Below, one piece after another: positions 1-11,231 of a stretch of 64,000 bases of DNA. The notes under the pieces were generated by a model, which made no database searches, was not told where the DNA came from, and saw only the letters and a list, made by a program, of their open reading frames with translations. The stretch's first letter is position 1; each line of letters opens with the position of its first letter. The DNA is taken from NCBI GenBank assembly GCA_030068075.1, contig CM057829.1, positions 81,155,132 to 81,219,131 on the forward strand, in the 5' to 3' direction. The position numbers and the translations under genes were made by a program. The stretch is from Paguma larvata. Lineage: Eukaryota > Chordata > Mammalia > Carnivora > Viverridae.

Positions 1-69
1 TCAATGAATTCATACTGTAAATTGTGCTCTTTGTCCACAGAAAAATAGAGCAAGTTGATTGTAGTAAAG

Positions 70-235
70 ACCAGTAGATTTAAATACATTGACCTCAACT
101 GGAATCCTGTTTCTGCCACCTACAATCTATGGTATCACGGGCAAATCACTCAATTTATTAAATCTTTCATACATAAAATGGCAACGATAACAGATAACGT
201 ATAGAACTCTTAGCAAACTGATGAGATGAGGGGAT
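70..235 (-). mobile_element. MIR SINE fragment (ancient)
   Basis: On the minus strand this resembles the MIR core. The plus strand shows the usual antisense order: a GGGCAAATCACTCAATTTA block, then ATAAAATGGCAACGATAACA, matching the MIR segments for 'conserved cytoplasm-like' core and its AAAATGGGGATAATA stretch. It is heavily diverged and has no recognisable ends. Family call from remembered consensus. Confidence 0.55.
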
Positions 236-265
236 GGCACCTTATGAGCTATAAAAATACATGTG

Positions 266-481
266 GGGGCGCCTGGGTGGCTCAGTCGGTTGGGCGGCCG
301 ACTTCAGCTCAGGTCGTGATCTCGCAGTCTGTGAGTTTGAGCCCCGCGTCCGGCTCTGTGCTGACGGCTCAGAGCCTGGAGCCTGCTTCCGATTCTGTGC
401 CTCCCTCTCTCTCTGCCCTTCTCCTGTTCATGCTGTGTCTCTATGTCTCTCAAAAATAAATAAACATTAAAAAAATTAAAA
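266..481 (+). mobile_element. Felid tRNA-Lys-derived SINE (SINEC_Fc type), full length
   Basis: The head is GGGGCGCCTGGGTGGCTCAG, followed by the A-box and B-box-like promoter remnants, the CTCAGAGCCTGGAGCCTGC body, CT-rich stretch and AAATAAATAAACATTAAAA tail. A 13-base target-site duplication with one mismatch flanks it (253-265 AAAAATACATGTG; 482-494 AAAAATACGTGTG), so the ends are well defined. Low divergence suggests a fairly young felid insertion. Open frames here are SINE translations, not genes. Confidence 0.95.
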
Positions 482-494
482 AAAAATACGTGTG

Positions 495-2061
495 TACTTA
501 CACACTTTATGAAATGGAAGGGCAATCTATGGAGTAAAATATTTAGTATTCTACAAACAGAGAAAGTAAAAGGGTTGCTGCACACTGCACACATGAACTT
601 ACAGAAGCTTTGGAACCATTTTCTCTGCAAGTCATGGACCAAATGGCAAATCACCATCTATTGGGATGGTTTTAATGTGGCAAAGCTAGAAGGAAAGACT
701 AGCTAATTTTTCAGATTCTTTTCTAGCTTTATATGTTTTTTTAATATATTTTATAGCATAAAAGCATTTTAACTTTTCCTCTTTGAAGGTAGTTATTATT
801 AGAGACTATGAATTAATAAATACCTTAGTAGGAGTGCTTGGCAGAAATAATTTCTGGAATGTCATTTTTTTTCTTTTAAATTGTTTTCGATATCTAAGTT
901 TTACATAAGAACAAAAGGAACTATTTCCAAAATATTAAACTCTATAGATAGAGTAACTTGTTTCCAACAAGTTAGGGTAGACAGACTCGTTTTCATTGTG
1001 ATCACAAGCCAGAGTTATGCATTAGCTAAAGCATTACTCTGGCCATTACTCTGGATAGAGAACTTCAGTAAAATTTAGGTTACACAGTGATAGGAACAGA
1101 TGTGATCAAGTGTCTGTGAGAGTCGTGCTGAAATCCACAACTCCCCAAGATACAAACCACAACTCTGCATAGTTCGCTTCCCAGAATACCGGCTTAAGGA
1201 TCCAGGTTGTGGTGGCCAAGAAAGGGACATCCATACTTTACCCAATTAGTATTGTTTACAATACATACAATACACAGGATGAATATTAAATGTGTCCAAA
1301 TGCTTTTGCCTTGAGTCCCAGTGATCCCAGTTCCGTGACAGGCATTATTTCTTCTGTTGCCTCCCAACTGCCCTGACACTGCGACTGCACCATTTCTGGT
1401 ACCACGGTGCCCCTGCCATGGACACCTCTTTCGATCAATTCCCAGACTGACGTGGGATCCCTAATTAGACATGCACCTCTCTCCAGGATGCACGAGATCT
1501 TCTGCCCAACTTTCTAGAGTCACCATGCTATGGTTGGATCTTTCCTGGACTCTGGGTGTTTTGTTAGAGACAGCTCATGGAATTTTCTTGTTGAGCTTCT
1601 ATCTTGTGCTTTTGCATAAATTCTTGGCCCAACGAAGTAAAAGGCCTTTGGGAACACAACCCCCAAATTTTAAGCTCCTTTTCCATATCCTTTCCTCTGA
1701 TGAGTATTGGTGGGATCCACTTTCCTTTCAGTCCTCAACGTGGATTAAGGCCTGTTGTCAAGGCTTTCCTGTCCATTACAGATTTTCTCCGTCGGGTCTT
1801 CAGATTTGACTCCTTCTCTCCTCTATCACCTTACCACCTCTTGTGTTTAGAGTAACTCTTTTTACACATGTATCTATTTACCCTAAAAATTTATTGATTT
1901 GTAATTCTACGTTTGCTATATTCTGAGATACCTTGTTTATTACCCACACATGATATCCAATTTATCATGTCCTAGTTTCTTCCCAGGAAGATTTCTGCAA
2001 GACCCTGTTGGAAGGATGTTCCTTACTGATTTATTAGTTACTATTTTCTGAGCATATTTGA
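495..2061. other. Low-copy sequence, no gene recognised
   Basis: About 1.6 kb with no repeat I can name. 495-1100 is AT-rich. 1100-1850 is clearly richer in G+C and includes a 112-codon plus-strand frame (1471-1809) with a hydrophobic middle segment. I match it to no protein family, and it has no convincing promoter or splice context. It could be an old LTR or unique sequence. Confidence 0.4.
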
Positions 2062-2071
2062 ATGACTTTTA

Positions 2072-2278
2072 GGGCCTGTGGGTGGCTCAGTCAGTTAAGC
2101 ATCCAACTCTTGATTTCAGTTCAGGTCATGATCTCGTGGTTCGTGGGTTGAAGCCGCACATCAGGCTCATGCTGACAGTGTGGAGCCTGCTTGGGATTCT
2201 CTCTCTCTCTCTCTCTCTACCACTCTGCTGCTCGCTCTCTCAAAAAATAAATAAATAAACTTAAAAATATTTTAAAAA
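2072..2278 (+). mobile_element. Carnivore tRNA-Lys SINE, older subfamily
   Basis: Diverged head (GGTGGCTCAGTCAGTTAAGC), then TCAGGTCATGATCTCGTGG, GGAGCCTGCTTGGGATTCTC and a long CT run ending in AAATAAATAAACTT. The GGGATTCTCTCTCT version of the body marks an older carnivore subfamily rather than the feline GATTCTGTGTCTCC form. Target-site duplication ATGACTTTTA (2062-2071) / ATCACTTTTA (2279-2288). Confidence 0.9.
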
Positions 2279-2303
2279 ATCACTTTTAAATAATGCAACA
2301 GAT

Positions 2304-2464
2304 GGGGCACCTGCATGACTTGGTTGGTTAAGTGTCTGACTTTGGCTCAGGTCATGCTCTCACAGTTTCTGAGTTCAAACCCTGCATCAGGCTCTGTGCT
2401 GAGAACTTGGAGCCTGGAGCCTGCTTCAGATTCTGTGTCTCCCTCTCTCTCTGCCTCTCCTCCA

Positions 2465-2498
<34 letters not shown>

Positions 2499-2523
2499 AA
2501 TAAAAATTAAAAAAATAAATAAA
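2304..2523 (+). mobile_element. Felid tRNA-Lys SINE
   Basis: GGGGCACCTGCATGACTTGG head with an altered A box, then GTCTGACTTTGGCTCAGGTC and GAGCCTGCTTCAGATTCTGTGTCTCC body. A (CT)n run of about 30 bases (2464-2495) precedes the A-rich tail. It sits 25 bases downstream of the previous SINE in the same orientation. The target-site duplication is not clear. Confidence 0.9.
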
Positions 2524-2717
2524 AGCACAGTAGAAATTATTTTGATTGTATCAATTAATTTATTAATTTGATAGATATTAATTTAACACCTACCAAATGT
2601 TAGGTACTAATTCAGGAACATAAAATTTTTTAAAAAAGTATCCTGTTATCTTTCCATAATGTAATTTTATAAAATTAATGAATCCATAGTTCTAAATAAA
2701 ATCTTTAGACAGTGAAG

Positions 2718-2990
2718 AGAGTCTGTGTGGCTCAGAAAGTTGAGTGCCTAACTCCTGATTTTGGCTCAGGTTATGATTCCAGGGTAGTGAAATTGAGTCC
2801 CATGTCAGGCTTTCTGCTGGGCGTGGAGCCTGTGTAAGATTCTCAATCTCTCTCTCTCTCTCTCTTTCTCTTCCCCCCTGCCTCTCTCCTCCACTCATGC
2901 TCTCTCTCTCTCTCTTTCTCTAGAAAAGCAAAAAAAAAAAAAAAAAGAAACGAAACAAAAACCAAAAAACAAAAAAACAAAAAAAACTAA
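2718..2990 (+). mobile_element. Carnivore tRNA-Lys SINE, diverged, with long A-rich tail
   Basis: Recognisable GTGTGGCTCAGAAAGTTGAG head, TTTTGGCTCAGGTTATGATT, GGAGCCTGTGTAAGATTCTC, two CT runs, then an unusually long A/C-rich tail (about 2931-2990). It is strongly diverged from the feline consensus, so it is old. It is the fourth of five plus-strand SINEs within 3.7 kb. Confidence 0.85.
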
Positions 2991-3676
2991 ACTTAACTTT
3001 AGTCAATAGAATTAAAGTCCACAGTAAGTTTTCCTCCCATACTCACACTAGAGCACATATGTTCAATCCTAACTGATATTTTTAGGTCTCCACTGACATC
3101 ATCAGTAGTTAAATGCCCCTTACCTGACATTTGCAATTACAATCTGATGAAGTTCTCATCAAATGATTAATTGACTGATTCCTTGCAAAACTTATTTTTT
3201 GCCCACATAGCTACTGTCCAAGACGGTAACAAGTGGCTAAATAGAGTAGGGCAGAAAGAAGCTAAGTGTCTGGGTAGTCCATGCAGTTGGACAGTTACTT
3301 TTCATATGATGTCAGCGTGGGATGTGGTAATGCAATTTGGTTGATTTCCCAGTTCTATGGAAAAAATAGTTCTTATTATTGGAAGTGACAATCCGTTCCT
3401 CTTTTCTTGCCAAAATATACACAGAATTTCAAGGGGGTGGGAAACATCTTCAGGAGCATTTACCTTAGCATATAAGATTCATTTCATTTTATTTTTATTT
3501 TCTGAGTTGCCTTTAGAAGTATTTAAAAGTACTAGAAGTACTTAGAAATAGTTTCTGGGCCTAGTTAGTCTACAGTATTTTATTAGCTTTTCTCATTATA
3601 GTCTAAAATTTTTGGACTTGCCCTGATCGTGATAGCTATTCCAAATCACACCATTTGCCTGGTATGACAGCATTGT
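2991..3676. other. Low-copy sequence, nothing recognised
   Basis: About 690 bases between SINEs, AT-rich, with no named repeat, long frame or RNA gene that I can see. Confidence 0.4.
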
Positions 3677-3689
3677 AAAGTTGCATGTG

Positions 3690-3901
3690 GGGGCGCCTGG
3701 GTGGCTCAGTCGGTTGAGTGTCCGACTTCGGCTCAGGTCATGATCTCGCGGTCTGTGGGTTCGAGCCCCGCGTCGGGCTCTGTGCTGACAGCTCAGAGCC
3801 TGGAGCCTCTTTCGGATTCTGTGTCTCCCTCTCTCTCTGCTCCTCCCCCGCTCATGCTCTGTCTCTCTCTGTCTCAAAAATAAATAAATATTAAAAAAAA
3901 A
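3690..3901 (+). mobile_element. Felid tRNA-Lys SINE (SINEC_Fc type), young
   Basis: Nearly consensus-like copy: GGGGCGCCTGGGTGGCTCAG, GGTTCGAGCCCCGCGTCGGG, CTGACAGCTCAGAGCCTGG and a short A tail. Retained CpGs in GCGCC, CGCGTCGGG and CTCGCGG point to recent insertion. Target-site duplication of 13 bases with one mismatch: AAAGTTGCATGTG (3677-3689) / AAAGTTGTATGTG (3902-3914). Confidence 0.96.
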
Positions 3902-3914
3902 AAAGTTGTATGTG

Positions 3915-5984
3915 TTTTGCTTCTGACAACATTAAAAACATTTCTCTATCAAGTCAGTATATGATATTCAAGAATTCTGAAAATTAGTTTCTATAAATCT
4001 GTTTTCATCAGTATGCCCTCTCGATCCTCTGCCTCCAGTTGAAGAATTCATGAATGTTTTAATATGTTTGCTTGTGATACCATGAACAGTGTCATTTTCA
4101 ATGAACACAGGAGTACCCGTAGTATGCAGATTGGTTACATTTATTTAAAGAATGAATCAATTATTCACAATTCTACAAAAATATAAAATAAGGTTTCTGC
4201 TAATAATTTAAGTACATACACATATACACAAACACTCCCACCTCAACATACACCTCAACATAAGGCACTTAAGTTTTTACCTGAACACAGAAAAATTAAT
4301 CCAGATTTCTGAAAGCAAAGAAGCCCATGGTGAACCCCATTACAAAAGTCACATTATTCTAACATAAAATAGAACTTGACATTTGGCCTAATTATACTCT
4401 TCAAGTCTTTAATATTCTGCTTATCATTATGGATATTTAAATAAAGAAAACTACTCTGATACCTTTTGCCCTTTTTATGTTTCACAGACTTCTTTGAATT
4501 AAAGAGGAAATTAAAGTTTTCTCAAGTAAAAGTTTTAATAGATAAATGAATAATATATAAAATTAATAATGCTAAACTTCCTCCTAATATTTTAGAGCAA
4601 GGAAATTTTCTATTTTAAGGAAAGCATCTATTACTTTTTCTCAAATGTCTTTTAAAGAGAGTCAAAAATGAATAATTATGACTCCTTGCAACTTTGAACT
4701 TTGACTTATTTCATCCTAATCATCTATAAAAATTCTAGAACTTTCTTCATCCTTTTTCTAGATATGGCTTAGTGTTATTTTAATGGATTTACACAAATCA
4801 GACAGTAAAGTGCTTTCCAGTGATTCATTTCATTGGACTTGGTTAAGTGCACAGGGAAACACTACATTTCGGACTGCCAGTTTGATTTATATAAAAGAAC
4901 ATAGAATCACTTACTTAGGTGTTACATTAACTAGACAGCCAACTGAGACCAATGATTTTGGCATCGTAGAATTCTATAACATTTCTAAATTTCTACAATT
5001 TGTTTTAGAGTTATTGAAATAAGATTTATTTTCATCTTTCCTTTTCCAGATTTTGGTTTTTAATTTTTTAACCATATGATTTTATTATATGCCAGAGCAT
5101 TCTTCTATAATATTTGCAATTTGAGTAACTCTTATAAAAATTAATAATTCAGATACGAAAATAGTAATTAACAAGTGGTTTATGTGATTAAATCATAAAA
5201 ATTTTCTTTAAGCATGGAGGAATTATTACAGTGAATTAAAAGTTGGTAATCATTGATGGGCTCAACTAAGCTAAGGGTAAAGAGTGATTTTACTTCAGGG
5301 GTTTAAACTGAACTTAATTATTTTAATTCACTCTATAATTAGGCATTTATTAGTCTTAACACAGAGAAACAATAGATTAGTATAATTTTTGTAGATTATG
5401 TTTTAAGGTAAAAACATATTTCTTGCCCTGGGGAACTCATTCTTTATCATGGTTTAATTGTTCAGTTCTCTACTTTGTATGCCCATACTAATTGTTTATT
5501 ATTGATTATAATTTGATGATTTTCCAGTTAACTTTTCTTATGAAAATTGTACCTTAAACTCAATACATCTAACATTATACCCATCATCTCCTGCTACATA
5601 TAAAGTAATATCTCCTGCTGCCTTCACTGTTAGCTTGATGCACTCTTGTGTTTCCACCTTCTATGTCTTGAAACCTAACAACCAACACCCTTCTCCTTCA
5701 GAACACCTACAAAGTTGTCAAGATTTACAAAATGTGTCTCTGCTCCATCTCTTAAATGCGTTCCCTCCATCCACTACTCCCCCTTTTCCCTGCTTCTTCT
5801 TTAGTTTCTTTTTCCTTTGACTGCTGCAAAGAAAATTAGTATTCCCCAAACTGGCTTTACTCCATTATAGCAATTCTGTATTCTACCATCAGATTAATAT
5901 TCCTGACTCATAGTTCAGATGAGTAAATATCCAATTCATTTAGGTCATGATGGCTATGCTCGAGTTTCTGCACCTTTATGTGTC
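3915..5984. other. AT-rich low-copy sequence
   Basis: About 2 kb with no SINE and no repeat I can assign. The short plus-strand frame at 4783-5022 (79 codons) resembles no family I can defend. A pyrimidine-rich patch around 5690-5820 could be an L2 relic, but I cannot support it. Confidence 0.4.
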
Positions 5985-6075
5985 TTCTACAGCGGTTATC
6001 ATAGTCTTTGCACATAGTAGGCTAATTAATAAATATATCTCAAATGAATAAATGAATGAATGAATGAATGATGCA
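5985..6075 (+). mobile_element. L2 LINE 3' end
   Basis: CACATAGTAGGCTAATTAATAAATAT followed by repeated AATGAATGAATG is the characteristic L2 3' terminus (consensus 'cacatagtaggcactcaataaatatttgttgaatgaatg'). The short AATG tandem at the end is the usual L2 tail, not an independent microsatellite. Confidence 0.75.
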
Positions 6076-7429
6076 ATGAAACCTCTCTTCACACTAACAC
6101 ATTTGATTATATCATAGCAATAAGTATATTACAGATACAATTATATAAATGCAGATATTATTGAACTCCTTAATGCTTAGGGTTTTTTTTTTTTTTTTGG
6201 TCTTGTGGTCTTGTTCTCTGTTATGTACCCCCACATAAAACACTGAATATTAAATTTTTCATATTCTTCAAAGCTCAAATTAAAATTTACCTTGACGTTT
6301 CTAACATGGTTGCAAGTAAAGTCAAACTTTGCACCCTTGTATTTTCCTCGCCAGGTATATCATCACAATCTTCCTTGAGCAGTTATTTAGGTATGAAATC
6401 TGAGTGTTCTGCTTCTATCACTTTTATACACAGTTGTATTGACAATAATTTCTGGATTCTACTTCTGAGCACTCACCTCACTCCCACAAAGACGGGAACC
6501 TTCCTGCAATATCACTATTCCCAATGGATTTCTAGATGTCTCCAGAGATGTGACACCAATCTTACTAAATCTAGTTCATTCCCATTCCCAGACAATAGTG
6601 GACGCGATCTGCCTTTACTGGTTCAGCTTCCACTTATTACCACTTAAAGAAGCCCTCTGTTCATGCCCATTGTGAGAATAAGACTGAGTGTGTATTTAAG
6701 CTTCTCAAGGCTCTCAAAGTTTCTGATCTCCAGGGGTCAAATTAGTGAAGAGTCTGGAGCCAAAAATAGAAAGAATGATCTCTCCCTAATTCTGGGCCTT
6801 GCCTATATCTGAGCTTTTAATAATGCAGTACTGTTCAAGTATGCAACTTCCAGTAAAAACAAAACATACTTTTATCTTCTAGCTATAACCCACTCACACC
6901 AAGAGAATGCTCACCCCAACAAAGGCACGATCAGCTGAGCTTTTCCTAGACCAGATTATTTTTCAGGATAAACATGGTCTGCAACGTCTCAGGGCTCATG
7001 CCGGCTCACAGGGAAACCCAGAGTCTCCTGAAGCTCACCGAGACTTTACTTCCCTGATTTTCTTTCCAGAGGGTGAGGTCTTCATTTCCCTCTCATTGTG
7101 TCAGGTTGTTCCAGGATTTTCTCACATTGACCTCGTCAGTCAGTTACATCTAGGCAGAGTAGATGTACTCTACTCTACTCGTTAAGGATTACTGTGTGTG
7201 AATGGGTGACTATTTCTAAATGAATTTATCCTACCTTTGACCCATAGTTTCTCTGTATTGTTCATTCTGTCCAGTCCTAGTCTTTCCTAATTTCTCCTTT
7301 CACCATTTTATCAGTATTTTTTTGTCTCTCATTGTTCCCCAGTAAAGAACATCTTCACTCACAATACTGTCAGTGTTGCTCACTCCCTAAAAAATAAGCA
7401 TCTGTCTCTACTCCCTCCAATTCTCCAGA
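6076..7429. other. Low-copy sequence, no gene recognised
   Basis: Contains a 17-T run at about 6182-6199 and plus-strand frames of 113 codons (6306-6647) and 92 codons (6907-7185). Neither shows motifs, a family match or splice context that would support a gene. Confidence 0.4.
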
Positions 7430-7600
7430 ACTTTTGTGGATGCTCTTTCCCTTGCTATAAATGCTCTTCCTTCTGCCTCCACTCCACCCAGAATCTGTTC
7501 ATCCTTGCCCTGTGTCAAGTATCATCTTCTCTGTTTTGCCTCTACTAAAGCCACTGAGTGTTTTTGATTTCTTACCATAACGAGTACATTTTTTATTCAG
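7430..7600 (+). mobile_element. L2 LINE fragment
   Basis: TGCTCTTCCTTCTGCCTCCA and the following TGTCAAGTATCATCTTCTC match the L2 3'-region pattern 'aatgctcttcct...ctcaaatgtcaccttctc'. A further L2-like piece continues at 7925-8040. Both are strongly diverged. Confidence 0.6.
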
Positions 7601-7924
7601 AATAAAAAAGAAAACTCTATGGCAGGGTTTTCACTGTATGCTTCTTTCATATTGATTGTGAATTATGATGTGATGATAAATGCTCATTAAATGGAGTGGG
7701 GCCAATCCATAATAACCAATACCTGAGGTAGGAATAGACCAACTCCTGCTCTTTTTTTCAATGCCTTTCCACATAATTGTCCATTCATCTTGAATATACT
7801 TTCCTTGAACTCTACTGTAGCTAATTCCAGTAATGTTTGCCTTTTCCTGTCCAGCTATTATAGAAGGTTCTTCCTTCTATGCTCTCAAGGCACCCTTGCA
7901 TTTACCTGTTGCACCTGTCAGCCT

Positions 7925-8040
7925 CGTTTACAATGTTCGCTTACTTAACTCTCTTTCCTAAGGTCTGATCTTGAAAGCAGGGACTGTGTTTTTTCCCTTG
8001 AGCTTCCCAGGAAGTAGCAACATATTTGGTAACATAGTCC
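7925..8040 (+). mobile_element. L2 LINE 3'-region fragment
   Basis: GATCTTGAAAGCAGGGACTG corresponds to the L2 'gctccatgagggcagggac' block, in the same orientation as the piece at 7430, so the two are probably parts of one old insertion. The terminal AATG repeats are missing. Confidence 0.5.
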
Positions 8041-9257
8041 ACATGAGATATTCATCCATCCTTTGCCAAACACTGAATGAAAATAAGCAGTTATGTTGAA
8101 TTGCATTTTGGGACTTAATGCATTTTGTATGCATTATATTGCTTTTTACCATGGAGACAAATTTTCTACCTTCTCTATCTAACTCAGCGGTGTGAATTTA
8201 ATAAGTGAAACTTCACAGAAATATAGAAGGGAAAGTGGAGAACAATGAGAAAGATAGTTCTGGGTAATTGTTTTCCTTTAAGATCCCTCAGGATGTTCCA
8301 TGTTTTCACAGACTCTTCTTCACTCTACAATGGTCATCCAGGCAAGCCCTCCAACATAAGCTTTAGCGATGATGGCTAAACAGATTTCATATATCTCTTA
8401 TTTGGGAAGCTATCCTAGAATGGAGTGTTTATAAGTATGTAAATATATTTCATTTTGCCTAGACGCTTGCAGCAAGACAGAACATAAGGGACGTGACCAG
8501 AGCCTGGGGAAGTAAGCTCAGGAGAGTATTTCTGGTATCAGATGCTGAGTTAGATGAAAGCTTGAAGATCATAAAGAGTTTAGGCCAATAGTTGGTTGTA
8601 AGAGGCCCAGAATAATAGCAGGGTATGCCCATGGGCAGGACAAAAGGGAAAATATTGACCCTGTGGCAAGAAATTCTCAGAAGTGGAATGGAAAGAGGAA
8701 ATTCACTTCTGATGCCTGTGCTTGAAAAAGACAAGCTGTCCCTCTTCTTAAGTTTGAACAGCTATCAAATCAGAAGATTGAAGAGAGTAAATCATTTGAA
8801 TTTTTGTTTCCCTCGCAGGCCCTAGAACCATACTTACACTTACTAGGAACATAGAGAAATGTCTTCTTTTGAGACAGAAGAGTCATAATTTTAAGTTCCT
8901 GGAAAGAATTGTTTTTTGCATTTTAAACAATTTTCCATTAGATCACAAGGTGTCAATATAGTTATTAGGACCCAAACATAAAACTTAGATAGACAATTGG
9001 ATTCGATTTTCATCCTGATCATTCCCACGGGAGCTTGGAGTGCTTTCGGTTGAGGAAATGTTACTGCCTCTTTTAATTATATTTAGTTTTAGAATTAATG
9101 TTTTGGAATTACTTTTGGCTTCTAGAGCCTATTCTACCTTAAACCCTTATGAGTAACTCTTATTTCATACATAAGGTGGAAATCTTGTAGCACCAAAGTT
9201 AAGGAAGAAAATAAAATCACGGAACCTAATAGCATGGTCAAAATGAGAATCTGCTTA
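8041..9257. other. Low-copy sequence
   Basis: No SINE, LTR or L1 recognised. 8455-8830 is purine-rich on the plus strand and vaguely resembles antisense L2 ('ggacgtgaccagagcctggg'), which I cannot confirm. Overlapping short frames on both strands are not supported as genes. Confidence 0.4.
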
Positions 9258-9544
9258 TTGTATTGGTTTTCTAGGGCTTCAAAATCAAAGCCCCATAAAC
9301 TACGTGCCTTAAAACAACAGAAATGTATGGGTTCACAGTTCAGGAGGCTTGAAGGATGAAAGCAAGGTGTTAAGAGAGCCAGGATCTCTCTGAAACTACA
9401 GAGACATCCTTCCTTGCCCTTCCTAATTTCTGGTGGTTTGCTGGCAATCTTTGGCATTCCTTGGCTTGTAACTAAGTCACTCGTATCCCTCATCTTCACT
9501 TACATTCTCTCCTATACCTTTTTGTCTTCACATAGCCATCTTCT
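9258..9544 (-). mobile_element. ERVL-MaLR-type LTR (MLT1/MST-like)
   Basis: The plus strand starts ATTGTATTGGTTTTCTAGGG and runs through CTTAAAACAACAGAAATGTA, GTTCACAGTTCAGGAGGCTT and TTGGCATTCCTTGGCTTGTA. This is the antisense signature of MaLR LTR 3' halves ('ggttttctagggctgccata...gcttaaaacaacagaaattt'). It is a solo, non-coding LTR without an internal region. A SINE abuts its right side. Subfamily not assigned. Confidence 0.8.
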
Positions 9545-9682
9545 TATTTTTTTAATGTTTATTTATTTATTAGGGGGAGGGGGTCAGAAAGAGAGGGAGA
9601 GAGAGAGAATCCCATGTAGGCTTCACACCATTGGTGCAGAGCCAAATGTGGGGCTCGAACTCACAAACCATGAAATCATGAC
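9545..9682 (-). mobile_element. Felid SINE, 5'-truncated, antisense
   Basis: T-rich tail (TTTTTTTAATGTTTATTTAT), GA-rich stretch, GGGGCTCGAACTCACAAACC and AAATCATGACC appear in reverse-complement SINE order. It stops before the tRNA-like head, so it is truncated. It lies next to the MaLR LTR fragment. Confidence 0.85.
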
Positions 9683-9734
9683 CTTTCAAATTATAGAAAG
9701 TTTTTGAAGAATAGGGAGTTCTATATTTTACCTA

Positions 9735-9786
9735 TCTCAGTGCTTCAGACGGAATACACATTCAGTAAATGATTATTTAGATGATA
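9735..9786 (+). mobile_element. L2 LINE 3' tip
   Basis: ATACACATTCAGTAAATGAT resembles the L2 end 'cacatagtaggcactcaataaatatttgttg'. Very short, so a weak call. Confidence 0.4.
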
Positions 9787-10995
9787 TTTCTTCAGCTTCA
9801 TATTGATGGTCTTTCTCATATTTCTTTCAGGGCTTAGGAAAGAAGAGGTCGTGCTGAAACTATGACATCTTCTGCCAGAAATAACTGCATATAAAGTCTA
9901 CAAGAGACCCAACAAGAGGTTACCATGGGAAGACAGGCCAAAATAATAAGATTCGCAAGCTCAGAATAAATGAATAACATCTATACTGCTTTCATTACTT
10001 TTGTTCCCTGTGACAAAGATAAAGTTAATTATTCAGAGATAGCAAAGAAGTCTGTTTATTAAATGTGACATGCTAGATGCAATTCTGGATTGCAGTGTAT
10101 GGTGATACTAAAGATCTAGCAACTTTTAATCGGAATCAAATATAATTTTTAATTGAGTCCATTTATTGCACACGTGAGCTGTATTGAAAATTCTCTCACA
10201 CCAAAAACTCAGTAAACATGATTGCAGTTAAAAAATGAATCTAATAAGCTGGATCTTTTGTGTTCTTTGCTCAGATTCCTTTTAAAGTGGTAACATTTTA
10301 AATCGGTTATAAATTACCTCAATTGCTAAAACTTAAAAGTTGATTTAATATTAAATATATTTCTTTTTATAAACTTTATCCTCTTTCTTTCTGACCTCTA
10401 GTTTGTTTCACATTCTTCATCTTCATTAAAAAGAATTTATTGATACACTGTGCCTATGTGATGCCATGACATCTCAATGAAAGATTTGATATTTGTCATC
10501 CACATACTTTGCCTTCTTGACACCGTCTGGATATTTGGCCTTGTACTTACAAACCATCTGGGTTTGTTACTATACTTTCCACTTTTCATCCAGATGTTTT
10601 AGCATTATGTGGACAAAGCATGTGGTATTGTCTATAAAATGTAATTGCATAAAAATAAATAACACTATGTAAGCAATTAAAGGAGCAACATTTTCCCATG
10701 TGCAAACCTTAACATTTTCTCCTTAGTAATATAGTCAGGGAAAGAGAGATTTTCCTTGCTATATTTTAAAACTTTAAATTTCATTTCTGAACAATAAAAA
10801 TCAAATTCGAAGGAAATTTCCAATATTTTCATTCCTAACAGTAAATATCTGTGATTCAATATATTTGTAATTTTACATATAATTAATTTACTAACTGGAA
10901 TTTGGTATATCTATGGAAATCTGACTTTAAAAGTAATAATAAAATATTTTTAAGCTCTTGCAAATTAAATTCAATGTTGTAAGAAAAGTTATCTT
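9787..10995. other. AT-rich low-copy sequence with a possible pseudogene scrap
   Basis: No repeat named. 10400-10660 read on the minus strand gives short in-frame stretches with lysine-rich, protein-like composition and an AATAAA (TTTATT at about 10437 on plus), as in a decayed processed pseudogene. Stops interrupt it and I cannot name a parent gene. Confidence 0.35.
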
Positions 10996-11010
10996 AAACT
11001 ATATTTTATA

Positions 11011-11231
11011 GGGGCACCTGGGTGGCTCAGTTGGTTAGGCAGCCGACTTCAGCTCAGGTCATGATCTCACGGTGTGAGTTCGAGCCCCGTGTCGGGCTCT
11101 GTGCTGATGGCTCAGAGCCTGGAGCCTGCTTCGAATTCTGTGTCTCCCTCTCTCTCTGCCCTCCCCCTATTCATACTCTGTCTCTATGTCTCTCAAAAAT
11201 AAATAAACATTAAAAAAATTTAAAAAAAACC
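11011..11231 (+). mobile_element. Felid tRNA-Lys SINE, young
   Basis: GGGGCACCTGGGTGGCTCAG head, GTTCGAGCCCCGTGTCGGGC, CTCAGAGCCTGGAGCCTGC body and AAATAAATAAACATTAAAAA tail. A perfect 12-base target-site duplication CTATATTTTATA flanks it (10999-11010 and about 11232-11243). A perfect duplication with low divergence suggests a recent felid insertion. Confidence 0.95.

Noticed and set aside
266..340. tRNA-like promoter boxes in SINE heads
   Set aside because: They are tRNA-Lys-derived SINE heads, with no cloverleaf-forming complete tRNA. Not called as tRNA genes.
3701..3883. Recurring 'MAQSV...SAQVMISR...' small proteins at many places
   Set aside because: They appear wherever the felid SINE head is translated in one frame, on either strand. 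They are repeat translations, not a gene family.
4783..5022. 79-codon frame with a 'YLGVTLTR' stretch reminiscent of L1 ORF2
   Set aside because: Similarity is limited to a few residues and the surrounding DNA shows no L1 order.
6042..6071. AATG tandem repeat as an independent microsatellite
   Set aside because: It is the normal terminal repeat of the L2 3' end at 5985-6075.
9258..9544. Possible endogenous retrovirus with coding sequence
   Set aside because: Only solo MaLR-type LTRs are visible here and at 16895, 30450 and 56632. No gag, pol or env sequence lies next to them.
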